Origin: Acidobacteriaceae bacterium
Lineage (GTDB): Bacteria; Acidobacteriota; Terriglobia; Terriglobales; Acidobacteriaceae
Assembly (NCBI GenBank): GCA_025934135.1
Contig: JAICYR010000005.1
Coordinates: 1-45,281 of the forward strand
DNA: 45,281 nt
Direction: 5' to 3'
The notes under the pieces are model-generated. The model was not told the origin of the DNA. It made no database searches and worked only from the letters and a program-made list of their open reading frames with translations. Both the position numbers and the translations under genes were made by a program. Below, one piece after another: positions 17,178 to 24,998 of this stretch. The first letter of the stretch is position 1. Each line of letters starts with the position of its first letter.

Positions 17178-18319
17178 TGAGTCGTCCTGTGTGGGCGGAG
17201 ATTTCCCGCTCGAAGCTGCTCCATAACTTTCGCCTGCTGCGCTCGCTGGCCGGGCCCGCCGAGTTGCTGCCGGTGGTCAAGGGCAACGGATACGGCCACG
17301 GCACGGCTGCCTGTTCACGTGCGCTGGCCGCCGATGGCGCTCGGTGGCTCGCTGTGACAAGCGTGGAAGAGGGCGTCACCGCGCGGGCCGCATGTCCGGA
17401 AATCGACATTCTCGCGTTGTCCGGAGTATGGCAGGGCGATGCGGACGCGGCGCTGGCGCATCATCTCACTCCTGTTGCGTGGGAACCGGCGCAATTGGAT
17501 GAGGCGGCGCGACCCGGCAAGCAGATGCCGATTCATCTGGAGATTGACACCGGAATGTCGCGGCAGGGCGTGCAGCCTGAGGCGCTTTCCGCGCTGCTGG
17601 ATCAACTGCGGGCGACTCCATGGTTGCGGCTTGACGGCGTGTTGACGCATTTCCACTCGCCGGAGATTTTGGACAGCCCGGCAACCGGAGAGCAGTTTGC
17701 GCGCTTCGCAACTGCTGTGGACATGATTTTCGCCCGAGGACTGCGGCCCCGCTGGCTCCATGCCGGCAATTCGACTTCCGTGCTGTTTCCGGGACCGGCC
17801 GCTCTAGTCAAACTGGCCGGGAAGCATGGCGCCAAGGCCATGCTGCGCCCCGGTCTCTCCTTATATGGATACGCTCCGCGATTCACCGGCGGCGATGGCC
17901 CGGATTTTGCAGGCAAGCTCCAGCCGGTGCTGGCTTGGAAGTCGCGGGTGGCCTCGCTCCGCACCATCGAGGCGGGAGAATCCGCCGGATACTGCGCCAC
18001 TTTCCGCGCAATCCGCCGCACCCGGCTGGCTCTGCTGCCGGTGGGCTATGCCGACGGGCTGAGCCGGTTGCTTTCGGGCCGCGGCACGGTGCTGCTGCGG
18101 GGTCGGCGCGCGCCCATCGCGGGCCGAGTCTCGATGGACCTGACCATCGTTGACGTGACCGATATTCCCGGCGTGGAGATTGGCGATGAGGCTGTCCTAA
18201 TCGGCTCGCAGGGCCCGGAGACCATCACAGCTTATGACCATGCCGACCTTATTGGAACCATCCCATACGAAATTCTGTGCAACATCAGCGCGCGTGTGCC
18301 CCGCGTGGAGGTGGATTAA
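17177..18319 (+). CDS. alr: Alanine racemase
   Basis: This PLP enzyme of 380 residues interconverts L- and D-alanine for peptidoglycan synthesis. The PLP lysine is Lys35 in VVKGNGYGHG; most relatives read VKANAYGHG, so two alanines are replaced by glycine. The second catalytic residue is Tyr272 in SAGYCATF. MPIHLEIDTGMSRQGV, MLRPGLSLYG and GRVSMDLTIVDVT are further family signatures. Translation is coupled to the preceding gene through TGATG. An alpha/beta hydrolase gene starts 4 bases after the stop, so the three genes look like one operon. Confidence 0.96.
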   Translation: MSRPVWAEISRSKLLHNFRLLRSLAGPAELLPVVKGNGYGHGTAACSRALAADGARWLAVTSVEEGVTARAACPEIDILALSGVWQGDADAALAHHLTPVAWEPAQLDEAARPGKQMPIHLEIDTGMSRQGVQPEALSALLDQLRATPWLRLDGVLTHFHSPEILDSPATGEQFARFATAVDMIFARGLRPRWLHAGNSTSVLFPGPAALVKLAGKHGAKAMLRPGLSLYGYAPRFTGGDGPDFAGKLQPVLAWKSRVASLRTIEAGESAGYCATFRAIRRTRLALLPVGYADGLSRLLSGRGTVLLRGRRAPIAGRVSMDLTIVDVTDIPGVEIGDEAVLIGSQGPETITAYDHADLIGTIPYEILCNISARVPRVEVD

Positions 18320-18322
18320 CGC

Positions 18323-19543
18323 GTGACGACAAGACGAGGTTTATACGCGCGCTGGATGTATCGCTGGGAAACGGCGCTGACCACGCGCGACGAAAATCGC
18401 GTGGTGCGACCGGTTGAGTGGGGCTTCGACTGCCTTCAGGACTTCATCACCAGCGCGGGTCTCGAAGAAACCCTGGCCAATACCCCAAATGAGGAAGCGG
18501 CCATGGTCGCTCTGAACGCGGCGATAGTCGAACGCAGCGACGAGTTCTATGGCTACGAGCGGCCGTCCGACTTTGTCCTGGAGGAGCGCGCTCCGCAGCT
18601 TTTCCCCACCAATGTCCGTCCGGAGACGCTGCGCCGTGATGCGGAGCTGAAGCGCAAGGCGGCCGCCGGTCTGCTCAAGCCGGCCCGGTTCCTGCGCTTC
18701 ACCTCGCCGGTGAGGACCGGCCATCCTGAAAATGACCGCGTAAACGCGCGCTGGTTCCCAGCGCCGGGAGAGCCGAAGCAGGCCATCATCGTGATGCCGC
18801 AGTGGAACGCGGACGCGTTCAGCCATAACGTGCTTTGTTCGCTCTTCAATCGCTTTGGCGTTTCCGCCCTGCGGCTCAGCATGCCTTACCACGACGCCCG
18901 GCGGCCCGCCGAACTGGAGCGGTCTGACTATGCGGTAAGTTCCAATATCGGCCGCAATATTGCGGCCTGCCGACAGGCGGTGTTGGATATCCGCTGCTGC
19001 CTGGACTGGCTGGAGGCGCAGGGATACGAGCAATTTGGGATCCTTGGCACCAGCCTCGGCTCGTGCTACGCCTTCATTGCGAGCGCCCATGACCCACGCA
19101 TTGAGGTCAACGCCTTTAATCACGCCTCAACGGCCTTTGGCGATGTGGTGTGGACGGGCCAGAGTACGCGGCACATTCGCCAGGCGTTTCAAGACGCGGG
19201 GCTCACCCAGGAACGGCTGCGCAAGGCGTTCGCTGCGGTCAGCCCGGTCAGCTACATGCGACGCTTCGCCGCGCTCCCAAAGAAGGTGCTGGTGGTCCAC
19301 GCGCGCTACGATTTGTCGTTTCTGGAGCAATACTCGCTGGAGGTGTTGCGAAGCTTCAGCGAACTGGGTGTGGACTACATCTCCAAGGTGCTGCCCTGCG
19401 GGCACTACACCACCGGCGAGACGCCTTACAAGTTCCTGGACGGCTGGTATCTGGGCTCATTCGTACACTCAGCTTTCCGGCAGCTTCGGGAAGGAGCGGC
19501 GGAGTGGCAGGGCTATTCGCAAAAAAATCAAGAACTTCCGTGA
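18323..19543 (+). CDS. Alpha/beta hydrolase, ABHD18-like
   Basis: The 406-residue protein begins at a GTG four bases after alr. It has the alpha/beta hydrolase features of the ABHD18-type family (my recognition, not searched): an early strand [19 protein letters not shown], then [14 protein letters not shown], a nucleophile elbow [11 protein letters not shown], an Asp in HARYDLSF and a His in [11 protein letters not shown]. There is no signal peptide, so it is cytoplasmic or peripheral. The substrate is unknown. The short gap to alr suggests cotranscription, perhaps in envelope metabolism, but this is inference. Confidence 0.78.
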   Translation: MTTRRGLYARWMYRWETALTTRDENRVVRPVEWGFDCLQDFITSAGLEETLANTPNEEAAMVALNAAIVERSDEFYGYERPSDFVLEERAPQLFPTNVRPETLRRDAELKRKAAAGLLKPARFLRFTSPVRTGHPENDRVNARWFPAPGEPKQAIIVMPQWNADAFSHNVLCSLFNRFGVSALRLSMPYHDARRPAELERSDYAVSSNIGRNIAACRQAVLDIRCCLDWLEAQGYEQFGILGTSLGSCYAFIASAHDPRIEVNAFNHASTAFGDVVWTGQSTRHIRQAFQDAGLTQERLRKAFAAVSPVSYMRRFAALPKKVLVVHARYDLSFLEQYSLEVLRSFSELGVDYISKVLPCGHYTTGETPYKFLDGWYLGSFVHSAFRQLREGAAEWQGYSQKNQELP

Positions 19544-19667
19544 TCGGTGTGGCATTTCTTCTGGTAGACTAAATCCCGCGTCAGGTCCGAACCGGATTCC
19601 AGCAGTTTTTGTGATTGCAAGACTCCGTTTCCTTCCAGCGCAATTCATAATAGGAAACAGCAACACA

Positions 19668-19868
19668 ATGGAACAAGGTACTGTGAAGTGGTTTAACGAC
19701 GCAAAAGGGTTCGGCTTCATCTCCCGCCAGAATGGGGAAGATGTCTTCGTGCATTACTCTGCCATTTCTTCGAGTGGCTTCAAGAGCTTGCAGGAGGGTC
19801 AGGCCGTGCAGTTTAACGTCGTGAAGGGGCCGAAGGGCTGGCAGGCATCGGACGTCCAGCCTCTCTAA
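19668..19868 (+). CDS. Cold-shock domain protein
   Basis: The 66-residue protein is a single OB-fold cold-shock domain: [15 protein letters not shown] (RNP1) and DVFVHYSAI (RNP2) are intact, with [15 protein letters not shown] at the end. Such proteins bind single-stranded RNA and melt structure in mRNA. The ATG at 19668 follows TAGGAA. The gene has a free-standing 124-base leader after the hydrolase stop; a regulatory leader is common in this family but I see no clear element. It lies in the same frame as a longer overlapping open frame that is not real. Confidence 0.95.
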   Translation: MEQGTVKWFNDAKGFGFISRQNGEDVFVHYSAISSSGFKSLQEGQAVQFNVVKGPKGWQASDVQPL

Positions 19869-19951
19869 TGACGCACGCAGTTTAATACGTTACATGGAGA
19901 TACACCATTTGGGGCGGGCTTAGGCTCGCCTCGAATGCTTTCAGAGGCCAG

Positions 19952-21166
19952 ATGCTTCAGGCCGCGGTCCACGCCGTCTACTCGCTCCCGCCAGACAAGC
20001 TTGTCAAGGCCGTCGCGCTGGCCCACGCGCGAACCATCGCCTACTTCGGAGGGACCGCCTGGACGATCTTTGTCCTGTGGCTCCTAGTACGGGTCCGGCT
20101 CGGGCCGGCCATACGAGACCTGGCTGCGAAGGCGAGCCGAAAGGCCTGGGCGCAGGGGATGGTCGCCGCACCGATCTGGCTGGTGGTGCTGGTACTTATT
20201 GGCCTGCCCGTTTCGCTGTACATGCACACGGTGAACCTGCACTACGGCCTCTCGGTTGAGCCGTGGACAATGTGGTGGGGCGATTTCGGCAAGTCGGCGG
20301 CGCTGACTGTGATCTTTGGAACCATCGCGCTATCTGTGCTTTACGCGCTCATCCGGCATTCGACGCGCCGCTGGTGGCTATGGTTCTGGGTGATCTGCCT
20401 GCCGGTTGAGGTGGCGGCGGTCTTCCTCGTGCCCATCGTGATTGATCCCATGTTTAACCATTTCTCGCCCTTGGCCAAGACGGATCCAGCTTTGGTTCAA
20501 CAACTTGAGAAGGTGGCGGCACGCGGAGGGCTGCACATCCCGCCCAGCCGCATGTACGTGATGGACGCCAGCGCCAAAGTTACGGGGCCGAATGCCTATG
20601 TGACCGGCTTCGGTGCCTCAAAGCGGATCGTGGTGTGGGACACGACGATTCGGAAAGTACCGCAGGATGAGATACTTGCGATCTATGGACATGAACAGGG
20701 GCACTACGTCCTGCACCATATCCAGAAGGGCATGGCCTTCTCGGCGGCCGTCATGCTGGCCTTCTTCTGGTTCGCGTACCTGCTGTTCACCTGGCTGGTA
20801 GGCCGGTTCGGCGGCAGGTGGCGCATCCCGTCGGTGGCGGACTGGTCCTCGCTCGGCGCGCTGCTGCTGGTGGTCACGGTGCTGAGCTTCCTGGCCGATC
20901 CGGTGGGGAACGCCTTCAGCCGCCACATAGAGCACCAGGCCGATGTCTATGGCGAGGAGGTCATCCACGGCCTTGTTCCCAATCCGCAGGCGACCATGTC
21001 CGAGTCGTTCCAGCGGCTCGGGGAACTCTGGCTCGACCTGCCCGATCCCAATGGGTTCGTGGTGTTCTGGACCTACAGCCATCCCCCGACATCGAGCCGG
21101 ATGAGGTTCGCGGCGGAGTACGATCCGTGGGTGCCGGGTTCGCGGGCGCCGAAGTTAGTGAAATGA
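19952..21166 (+). CDS. M48 family zinc metalloprotease (Ste24-like)
   Basis: The 404-residue membrane protease has several hydrophobic segments in its first half and a zinc site His247-Glu248-x2-His251 (YGHEQGHYVLHH). A third ligand glutamate is likely in SRHIEHQADVYG. This is the layout of Ste24/CAAX prenyl protease-type M48 enzymes, which in bacteria take part in envelope protein quality control. The C-terminal HPPTSSRMRFA is a family mark. The ATG at 19952 follows AGAGG. It appears to be transcribed alone; a 600-base repeat-rich gap follows. Confidence 0.93.
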   Translation: MLQAAVHAVYSLPPDKLVKAVALAHARTIAYFGGTAWTIFVLWLLVRVRLGPAIRDLAAKASRKAWAQGMVAAPIWLVVLVLIGLPVSLYMHTVNLHYGLSVEPWTMWWGDFGKSAALTVIFGTIALSVLYALIRHSTRRWWLWFWVICLPVEVAAVFLVPIVIDPMFNHFSPLAKTDPALVQQLEKVAARGGLHIPPSRMYVMDASAKVTGPNAYVTGFGASKRIVVWDTTIRKVPQDEILAIYGHEQGHYVLHHIQKGMAFSAAVMLAFFWFAYLLFTWLVGRFGGRWRIPSVADWSSLGALLLVVTVLSFLADPVGNAFSRHIEHQADVYGEEVIHGLVPNPQATMSESFQRLGELWLDLPDPNGFVVFWTYSHPPTSSRMRFAAEYDPWVPGSRAPKLVK

Positions 21167-21385
21167 ACCCGCGTCAAATTTTCCCACTCTCCTTTATTTT
21201 GTTTGGCTTAGAGGCTAACCGGAGCTGCAAGTCAGCCTGTATCAATGAGTTGCGGCTAAGTCAGCCTTTTTCAATCAGTTATGAACTCCTTGTGACCCAG
21301 CCAAGCCGTTAACCGGGCTTGAACCACTCATGGATAGGAGCGCGTTCCTGTGGTCCGGAATTGGTCGCTTGAAACAAAAAAATTC

Positions 21386-21541
21386 TGATCCCGTAAACAA
21401 AGGACTTAACAAATTTGATCCTGTAAACAAAGGACTTATGAGAGCCTCGTCCTGGAACGGCAAACATAGAGAAATTTTGATTCAAAATCGCAAAATCTAG
21501 AAAACAAAGGACGATTTTGCAAAATCTAGAAGACAAAGCAC
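21386..21541 (+). repeat. Four degenerate ~30-base direct repeats
   Basis: TGATCCCGTAAACAAAGGAC (21386-21405) recurs at 21416-21435 with one change, a period of 30 bases. GCAAAATCTAGAAAACAAAG (from 21490) recurs at 21519 with a period of 29. All four share the core AACAAAG or ACAAAG followed by G/C-AC. They lie in a 626-base region (21167-21792) with no convincing gene. Confidence 0.75.
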
Positions 21542-21612
21542 TTAGTTGGGGAGAGAGCTCCCTTGTCCCTAAAATCGAAAAGCGCGGCCGTGTGTGGCTG
21601 CGCTCTTTCTTC
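21536..21612. repeat. Dispersed hairpin repeat AAGCACTTAGTT..., copy 1
   Basis: The unit starts AAGCACTTAGTTGGG and runs to a stem (GCGCGGCC-GTGTGT-GGCTGCGC around 21582-21603) flanked by AAA and TTT, which also looks like a weak terminator. A diverged second copy is at 22683-22750. The two flank the DUF1772/HxlR pair. Confidence 0.6.
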
Positions 21613-21792
21613 AATTTCTCTCCTATATCTATTGTACCGAATTGAGAGAAATTAACTGCATGGGATAAGTTACTGAGTCGGGATGAGTTAGTGGAGAATA
21701 GGGGTTGACAATCAAAATTCCCAACCGATTTCTTTGCCCTCCCTTTTATGGCTGGACTCCGCTTCCTCGCGGGTAACCAGGGGAACGCCCGG

Positions 21793-22239
21793 TCAGATTC
21801 CAATTCCGGCCAGGAAGAAGATCATGGCGATTACGAGAAGGGAGACCCGCACCCGATGCAGGGAATCCCACTTTCGGAGTTCCCGTTGAGCGCTTTCCGT
21901 GAATCCATTCGCGTCCATCCGGACCATGCGGTTGTTGATTGGCACGAGGGACAGCAGAGAAAGCGCGATCGCGGCGCCCCAGAAAACGATGGCGATAGCG
22001 AGTAGCCCAAATAGGGCCCCATGCCGATGGCTGATCGTCTCCGAGACAAGCAGCAGCAGGCCCGCGATATACCAGACGGGCATTGCCCTGCCGAGCCGGT
22101 GTCCAAAGAGGGGAAAGGCCCTGGCTTGGGCCGCAAGATCGAGCTTCCAAACAACCGGGTTTATGAAAGCCGACACCGCGAGCTCGACGCCGATCAGAAG
22201 GCCAATGCACAGGATTGTTGCGATATTCAAAAGGTCCAT
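21793..22239 (-). CDS. DUF1772 (anthrone oxygenase-like) membrane protein
   Basis: The 148-residue product has four hydrophobic segments: LNIATILCIGLLIGVELAVS, a second near WYIAGLLLLVSE, a third at ALFGLLAIAIVFWGAAIAL and a fourth at VSLLVIAMIFFLAGI. The motif PINNRM after segment three is typical of DUF1772, which includes anthrone oxygenases and many proteins of unknown role. The open frame extends further upstream, but AGGAG at 22246-22250 points to the ATG at 22239 (or 22242). It is divergent from an HxlR regulator with a palindromic site between them, so it is probably that regulator's target. Confidence 0.82.
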   Translation of the reverse strand: MDLLNIATILCIGLLIGVELAVSAFINPVVWKLDLAAQARAFPLFGHRLGRAMPVWYIAGLLLLVSETISHRHGALFGLLAIAIVFWGAAIALSLLSLVPINNRMVRMDANGFTESAQRELRKWDSLHRVRVSLLVIAMIFFLAGIGI

Positions 22240-22275
22240 CATGCGCTCCTGTGACTCAGACGCCGCAGATGCGTA

Positions 22276-22313
22276 TACTGACTCATAATGTCGTACTGAC
22301 AAAAATGTCAGTA
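22276..22313. promoter_or_regulatory. Probable HxlR operator
   Basis: TACTGAC (22294-22300) and GTCAGTA (22307-22313) form a perfect 7-base inverted repeat with six bases between. A further TACTGAC lies at 22276-22282, 18 bases upstream. The site sits between the divergent DUF1772 and HxlR genes and touches the regulator's start codons. Confidence 0.65.
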
Positions 22314-22670
22314 ATGGAACAGGATGCAAAAATGCCAGCTTCAAAGAAGGAGATCTCCGCATGTCCGATCGACGCCATGTTGTCCGTGGTTGACGGACGA
22401 TGGAAAGGGACAATCCTGTGGCGGCTTTCCGAGGGTCCCCTGCGCACGAGCGAATTGCGCCGCAGCATTCCCGGTATTACGGAGAGAATGCTGATCCGGC
22501 ATCTGCAGGACCTTGTTCGCGATGGAATTCTCGTCCGGCATCAGGAAAACGAGGTGCCCCCCTGCGTGCGGTATTCAATTTCGAAATATGGGTGGACTCT
22601 TGTGCCGGTGTTGGAAGCAATTTGTGCGTGGGGTCGTACCCACCTTCAGCGTCTGAATCGAGCTGGCTGA
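22305..22670 (+). CDS. HxlR-family transcriptional regulator
   Basis: The product of about 121 residues is a winged-helix regulator: CPIDAMLSVVDGRWKGTILW, then SEGPLRTSELRRSIPGI, RMLIRHLQDLVRDGI (recognition helix) and the wing YSISKYGWTLVPVLEAI. The cysteine at the start of the domain (SACPID) is conserved in HxlR proteins and senses electrophiles or oxidants in some members. Starts at ATG 22305 or 22314 are both possible; neither has a clear ribosome-binding site. It is divergent from the DUF1772 gene and likely represses both it and itself through the palindrome at 22294-22313. Confidence 0.9.
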   Translation: MSVMEQDAKMPASKKEISACPIDAMLSVVDGRWKGTILWRLSEGPLRTSELRRSIPGITERMLIRHLQDLVRDGILVRHQENEVPPCVRYSISKYGWTLVPVLEAICAWGRTHLQRLNRAG

Positions 22671-22682
22671 ATTTCAGGACTG

Positions 22683-22750
22683 AAGCACTTAGTTTGGGAT
22701 CGACTTCTGTGTTCCCCAAAAGCCAAAAGGCGCGAGCCCAACAGCTGCCT
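22683..22750. repeat. Dispersed repeat AAGCACTTAGTT..., copy 2
   Basis: AAGCACTTAGTTTGGG is followed by a stretch with TGTTCCCCAAAAGCCAAAAG and GCGCG, parallel to TTGTCCCTAAAATCGAAAAG and GCGCG in copy 1. It lies in the 269-base gap between hxlR and the HEPN gene; the rest of that gap shows no gene. Confidence 0.55.
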
Positions 22751-22939
22751 ACAATTGAATTTCCTTCTATTTCAACGAGTGATTTGGCCCTGTTGGCAGC
22801 AGTTGAGATTCGGGGCGGAAGTTCGATGGACGTGGGCGGCTTGCGGCGATCTAAGATTTGACGGAGCCGGCCTCGGAACTTGATGATCTGAACACAATTC
22901 CTCGCACTCTCAAGAAGCATAGGAATAGAAAAGGATTCC

Positions 22940-24046
22940 ATGTCCGATCGCTCCGAACTGATCAGCAGGATTCTGCGTACCTGGGACTTCAGTGAAGAAG
23001 GCCGCCGATACCTTGGGTGGCTGCTCCAGGCTGAGGCCGAGAAGCTCGACGGCGGCGCTGTCCTTCGGGAGGCGGTCCTCGATGTGATGGAGGACGACCT
23101 GCAGCTGATTGAGATGCGACGACAAAAGCAGGAAACCGGTTTGGAGGAATTGCTCTCGTCGCTCCCATCTAAGAAGCGCGAGAAGATTCAAGAAGCAACC
23201 AACCGCATCAATGCGTCGCTCCGTCAACAGGCGGAGTCGTGGATGCAGCAGGCGCACTCACTGCGCGAGATTCGGAACGCGCTTAATTGGGATCGGCTGG
23301 AGACATTGAAAGTCGTATCTGAGCTGATTGATTTTCAACCCGCCGATGAACTCACTTCAATCCTCAAGGGGCATGAAGTAGCTCAGGAGGTCGCCTCGGC
23401 GGTTGCCGCGCTCAGACGCACGCGCACGGAAGAAATCGATATTGAGGCTCGATGGAAAGTCCACTCCTCGGAAAATCCGTGGACGGAGATGGTCGAAAAG
23501 ATCGCAAATAACCCGGGAGAGAGCTGGTTCGACGATTATCGCGAAAAGCTTGACCGTTATTACGCGCAGGAGACTGTCAAGCGTTTGGACGGCGTGATCG
23601 ATCGCGCAGCAGCCTTGGCCCCAGTCAAGCTCGCAGTCAAGGATCCCATCGTGAGCCAGTTGTTTCAGGAAGCACACAATGTCTATCTGCATGGATTCGA
23701 TGCCGCCGCAATCGCGCTTTGCAGGAGCCTGATCGAACACGCTCTTAAGGACAAGCTGTCTCGGGGAGGTCGAGAGGGGCTTGAAGTCCTTATCACTACC
23801 GCCTATAACAACAAGCTGCTCGGCAGCGGGCCCATTAAGGATGCGAGAACTGTGCAGAAAGCGGGGAACAAGATCATGCATAACGTAGCCAACCTGCAGC
23901 ACAGCGCCCAAGCGGTTCTCGATTCCACGCGAAGCGTTCTGAATGAGCTTTACGGAATGGCGGCGACACCACAGGAGACCGATCAGGGGAACTCAGGCGA
24001 CACCAAGGACAGTCGTAGGCGGGTGTCTATCCAACCAACTCCCTAA
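22940..24046 (+). CDS. HEPN/DUF4145-like protein, possible RNase or defence factor
   Basis: The 368-residue protein has no signal peptide or membrane helix. The first half is charged and helical (SSLPSKKREKIQEATNRINA) with no family I recognise. The last third (DPIVSQLFQEAHNVYLHGFD, then AAAIALCRSLIEHALKDKL and KIMHNVANLQ) fits DUF4145, a HEPN-fold domain. Arg262 and His267 in RSLIEH match the R-x4-H pattern of active HEPN ribonucleases. Such proteins occur in toxin-antitoxin and phage-defence loci. It stands alone in a repeat-rich stretch. The ATG at 22940 gives the expected start but has only a weak ribosome-binding site. Function is inference. Confidence 0.65.
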   Translation: MSDRSELISRILRTWDFSEEGRRYLGWLLQAEAEKLDGGAVLREAVLDVMEDDLQLIEMRRQKQETGLEELLSSLPSKKREKIQEATNRINASLRQQAESWMQQAHSLREIRNALNWDRLETLKVVSELIDFQPADELTSILKGHEVAQEVASAVAALRRTRTEEIDIEARWKVHSSENPWTEMVEKIANNPGESWFDDYREKLDRYYAQETVKRLDGVIDRAAALAPVKLAVKDPIVSQLFQEAHNVYLHGFDAAAIALCRSLIEHALKDKLSRGGREGLEVLITTAYNNKLLGSGPIKDARTVQKAGNKIMHNVANLQHSAQAVLDSTRSVLNELYGMAATPQETDQGNSGDTKDSRRRVSIQPTP

Positions 24047-24135
24047 AGGTCCGTGATGAATTTCAGTTGGCGCATCATCGCAACTCGTTCATTGAGTGGC
24101 GCGGGGCTTTAAAGGTTCTCCCATGATTTGTTGTT

Positions 24136-24175
24136 CCCCACTCAACCCAAAAACAGGGTTGAGTGGGCCACCCGG
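24136..24175. repeat. Palindromic repeat ending CACCCGG, copy 1
   Basis: CCCACTCAACCC (24137-24148), loop AAAAACA, GGGTTGAGTGGG (24156-24167), then CCACCCGG. The stem is a perfect 12 pairs. Its right end, TGGGCCACCCGG, matches TGGGGCACCCGG of the element at 24947, while the stem interior differs. The region 24047-24328 contains this, the next repeat and no gene. Confidence 0.7.
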
Positions 24176-24220
24176 CAGGGGGCAACGGCTGCTCAGTGGA
24201 TTGGGGCGGAAGACTTTTCC

Positions 24221-24286
24221 CTCAGCGGCTAAAGCCACGCGGAATCTGAGTCGCTCAATGGACGGCCTGAAGGCCGTCCCCTTCAG
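24221..24286. repeat. Double-hairpin repeat with TGAA loop, copy 1
   Basis: CTCAGCGGCTAAAGCC (24221-24236), a spacer, then GGACGGCC-TGAA-GGCCGTCC (24260-24279), an 8-pair stem with a TGAA loop. The second copy is at 30676-30733, with the same spacing and loop but a different stem. Confidence 0.75.
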
Positions 24287-24328
24287 TTAGGGCAGAAGCG
24301 CCAACCCACCCCCTCGCGCAAAACGGCA

Positions 24329-24823
24329 CTACGGCGTCGAGGAGGTTGCGGGAGTGGTGAGCAGTTTGAGCTGGATGATCAGTCCGTGGATTGCAGCGGC
24401 GTAGTTTTTTTCCGCGGTGGTTTGGAGGAGCGCTCCGTGGATGGGTCGGGTGAAAGCCCAGAGCAGGAAATGGGATTTGGCGTCGTAGATTTTCAGTTCG
24501 ATCTGCGGTGAGTAACATTGGGGCATTCCGCTTGAGCAGAGGTTGATGGGCGCAGTGGCACGAACGATGAGAACAAGATCGGCGTCTTCAGGGGATGAAA
24601 CCAGTTGCCAGTGTCCCCACGCCTTAAGAGCGGCGTAGGTGGAATTGTAGGGCTCGTTCATCGGGTACTGAAATTCTTCTACGGATTTAAGGTCGGCTCC
24701 GCCGTTGGCGAGGAAGACCTTGTGCGCGGAGAGGATGGGCGCTGGGATAGGTGCGGATGGAGCTGCTTGTGTAGCGGCGAAGGCCGGGGAAATGAGAACC
24801 AGTAAGGCTGCCACGAAATTCAT
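24329..24823 (-). CDS. Exported protein of unknown function
   Basis: The 164-residue product has a signal peptide (MNFVAALLVLISPAFAATQ). The mature part includes LVSSPEDADLVLIVRATAPI, a CSSGMPQC cysteine pair, QIELKIYDAKSHFLLWAFTR and a hydrophobic C-terminal helix. The 'DADLVLIV ... D-A-K-S ... LLW' pattern is similar to DUF4136-like envelope proteins, but I am not sure of the family. The open frame continues 32 codons upstream; I chose the ATG at 24823 to give a clean signal peptide, and a GTG two codons earlier is also possible. It lies 123 bases downstream of the ECF sigma gene on the same strand and could belong to its regulon. Confidence 0.6.
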   Translation of the reverse strand: MNFVAALLVLISPAFAATQAAPSAPIPAPILSAHKVFLANGGADLKSVEEFQYPMNEPYNSTYAALKAWGHWQLVSSPEDADLVLIVRATAPINLCSSGMPQCYSPQIELKIYDAKSHFLLWAFTRPIHGALLQTTAEKNYAAAIHGLIIQLKLLTTPATSSTP

Positions 24824-24946
24824 CTTCACGTTTGTGCTCGACTTTCTGGGCGACGGGTCGGGTCGCGCTCGAAGATGCAGATATAGATACTGACGCGGCG
24901 GCTTTGAAGGGAGTTTCAAGGGACAGCGGTGAGCGGACGGCGATCA

Positions 24947-24994
24947 ATCCCACCCTTTGCGCAAAAGCGGCGCAAAGGATGGGGCACCCGGATT
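24947..24994. repeat. Palindromic repeat ending CACCCGGATT, copy 2
   Basis: ATCCCACCCTTTGCGC, a 7-base loop, then GCGCAAAGGATGGGGCACCC, with CGGATT and five T in a row after it (one T shared). The 14-position stem (24949-24983) has a single C-A mismatch. It starts right after the stop of the ECF sigma gene in the direction of transcription. Confidence 0.8.
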
Positions 24995-24998
24995 TTTC

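Noticed and set aside
21386-21541. Possible CRISPR array
   Set aside because: Only two plus two repeats, with the conserved part covering most of each 29-30 base period and no room for real spacers; no cas genes nearby.
21309-21803. A 164-codon reverse-strand open frame
   Set aside because: It runs through the direct repeats, which give it repeated KSFVY words, matches no family and lacks a ribosome-binding site. I treat it as chance coding across repeats.
24096-24290. A 64-codon forward open frame
   Set aside because: It consists almost entirely of two palindromic repeat elements.
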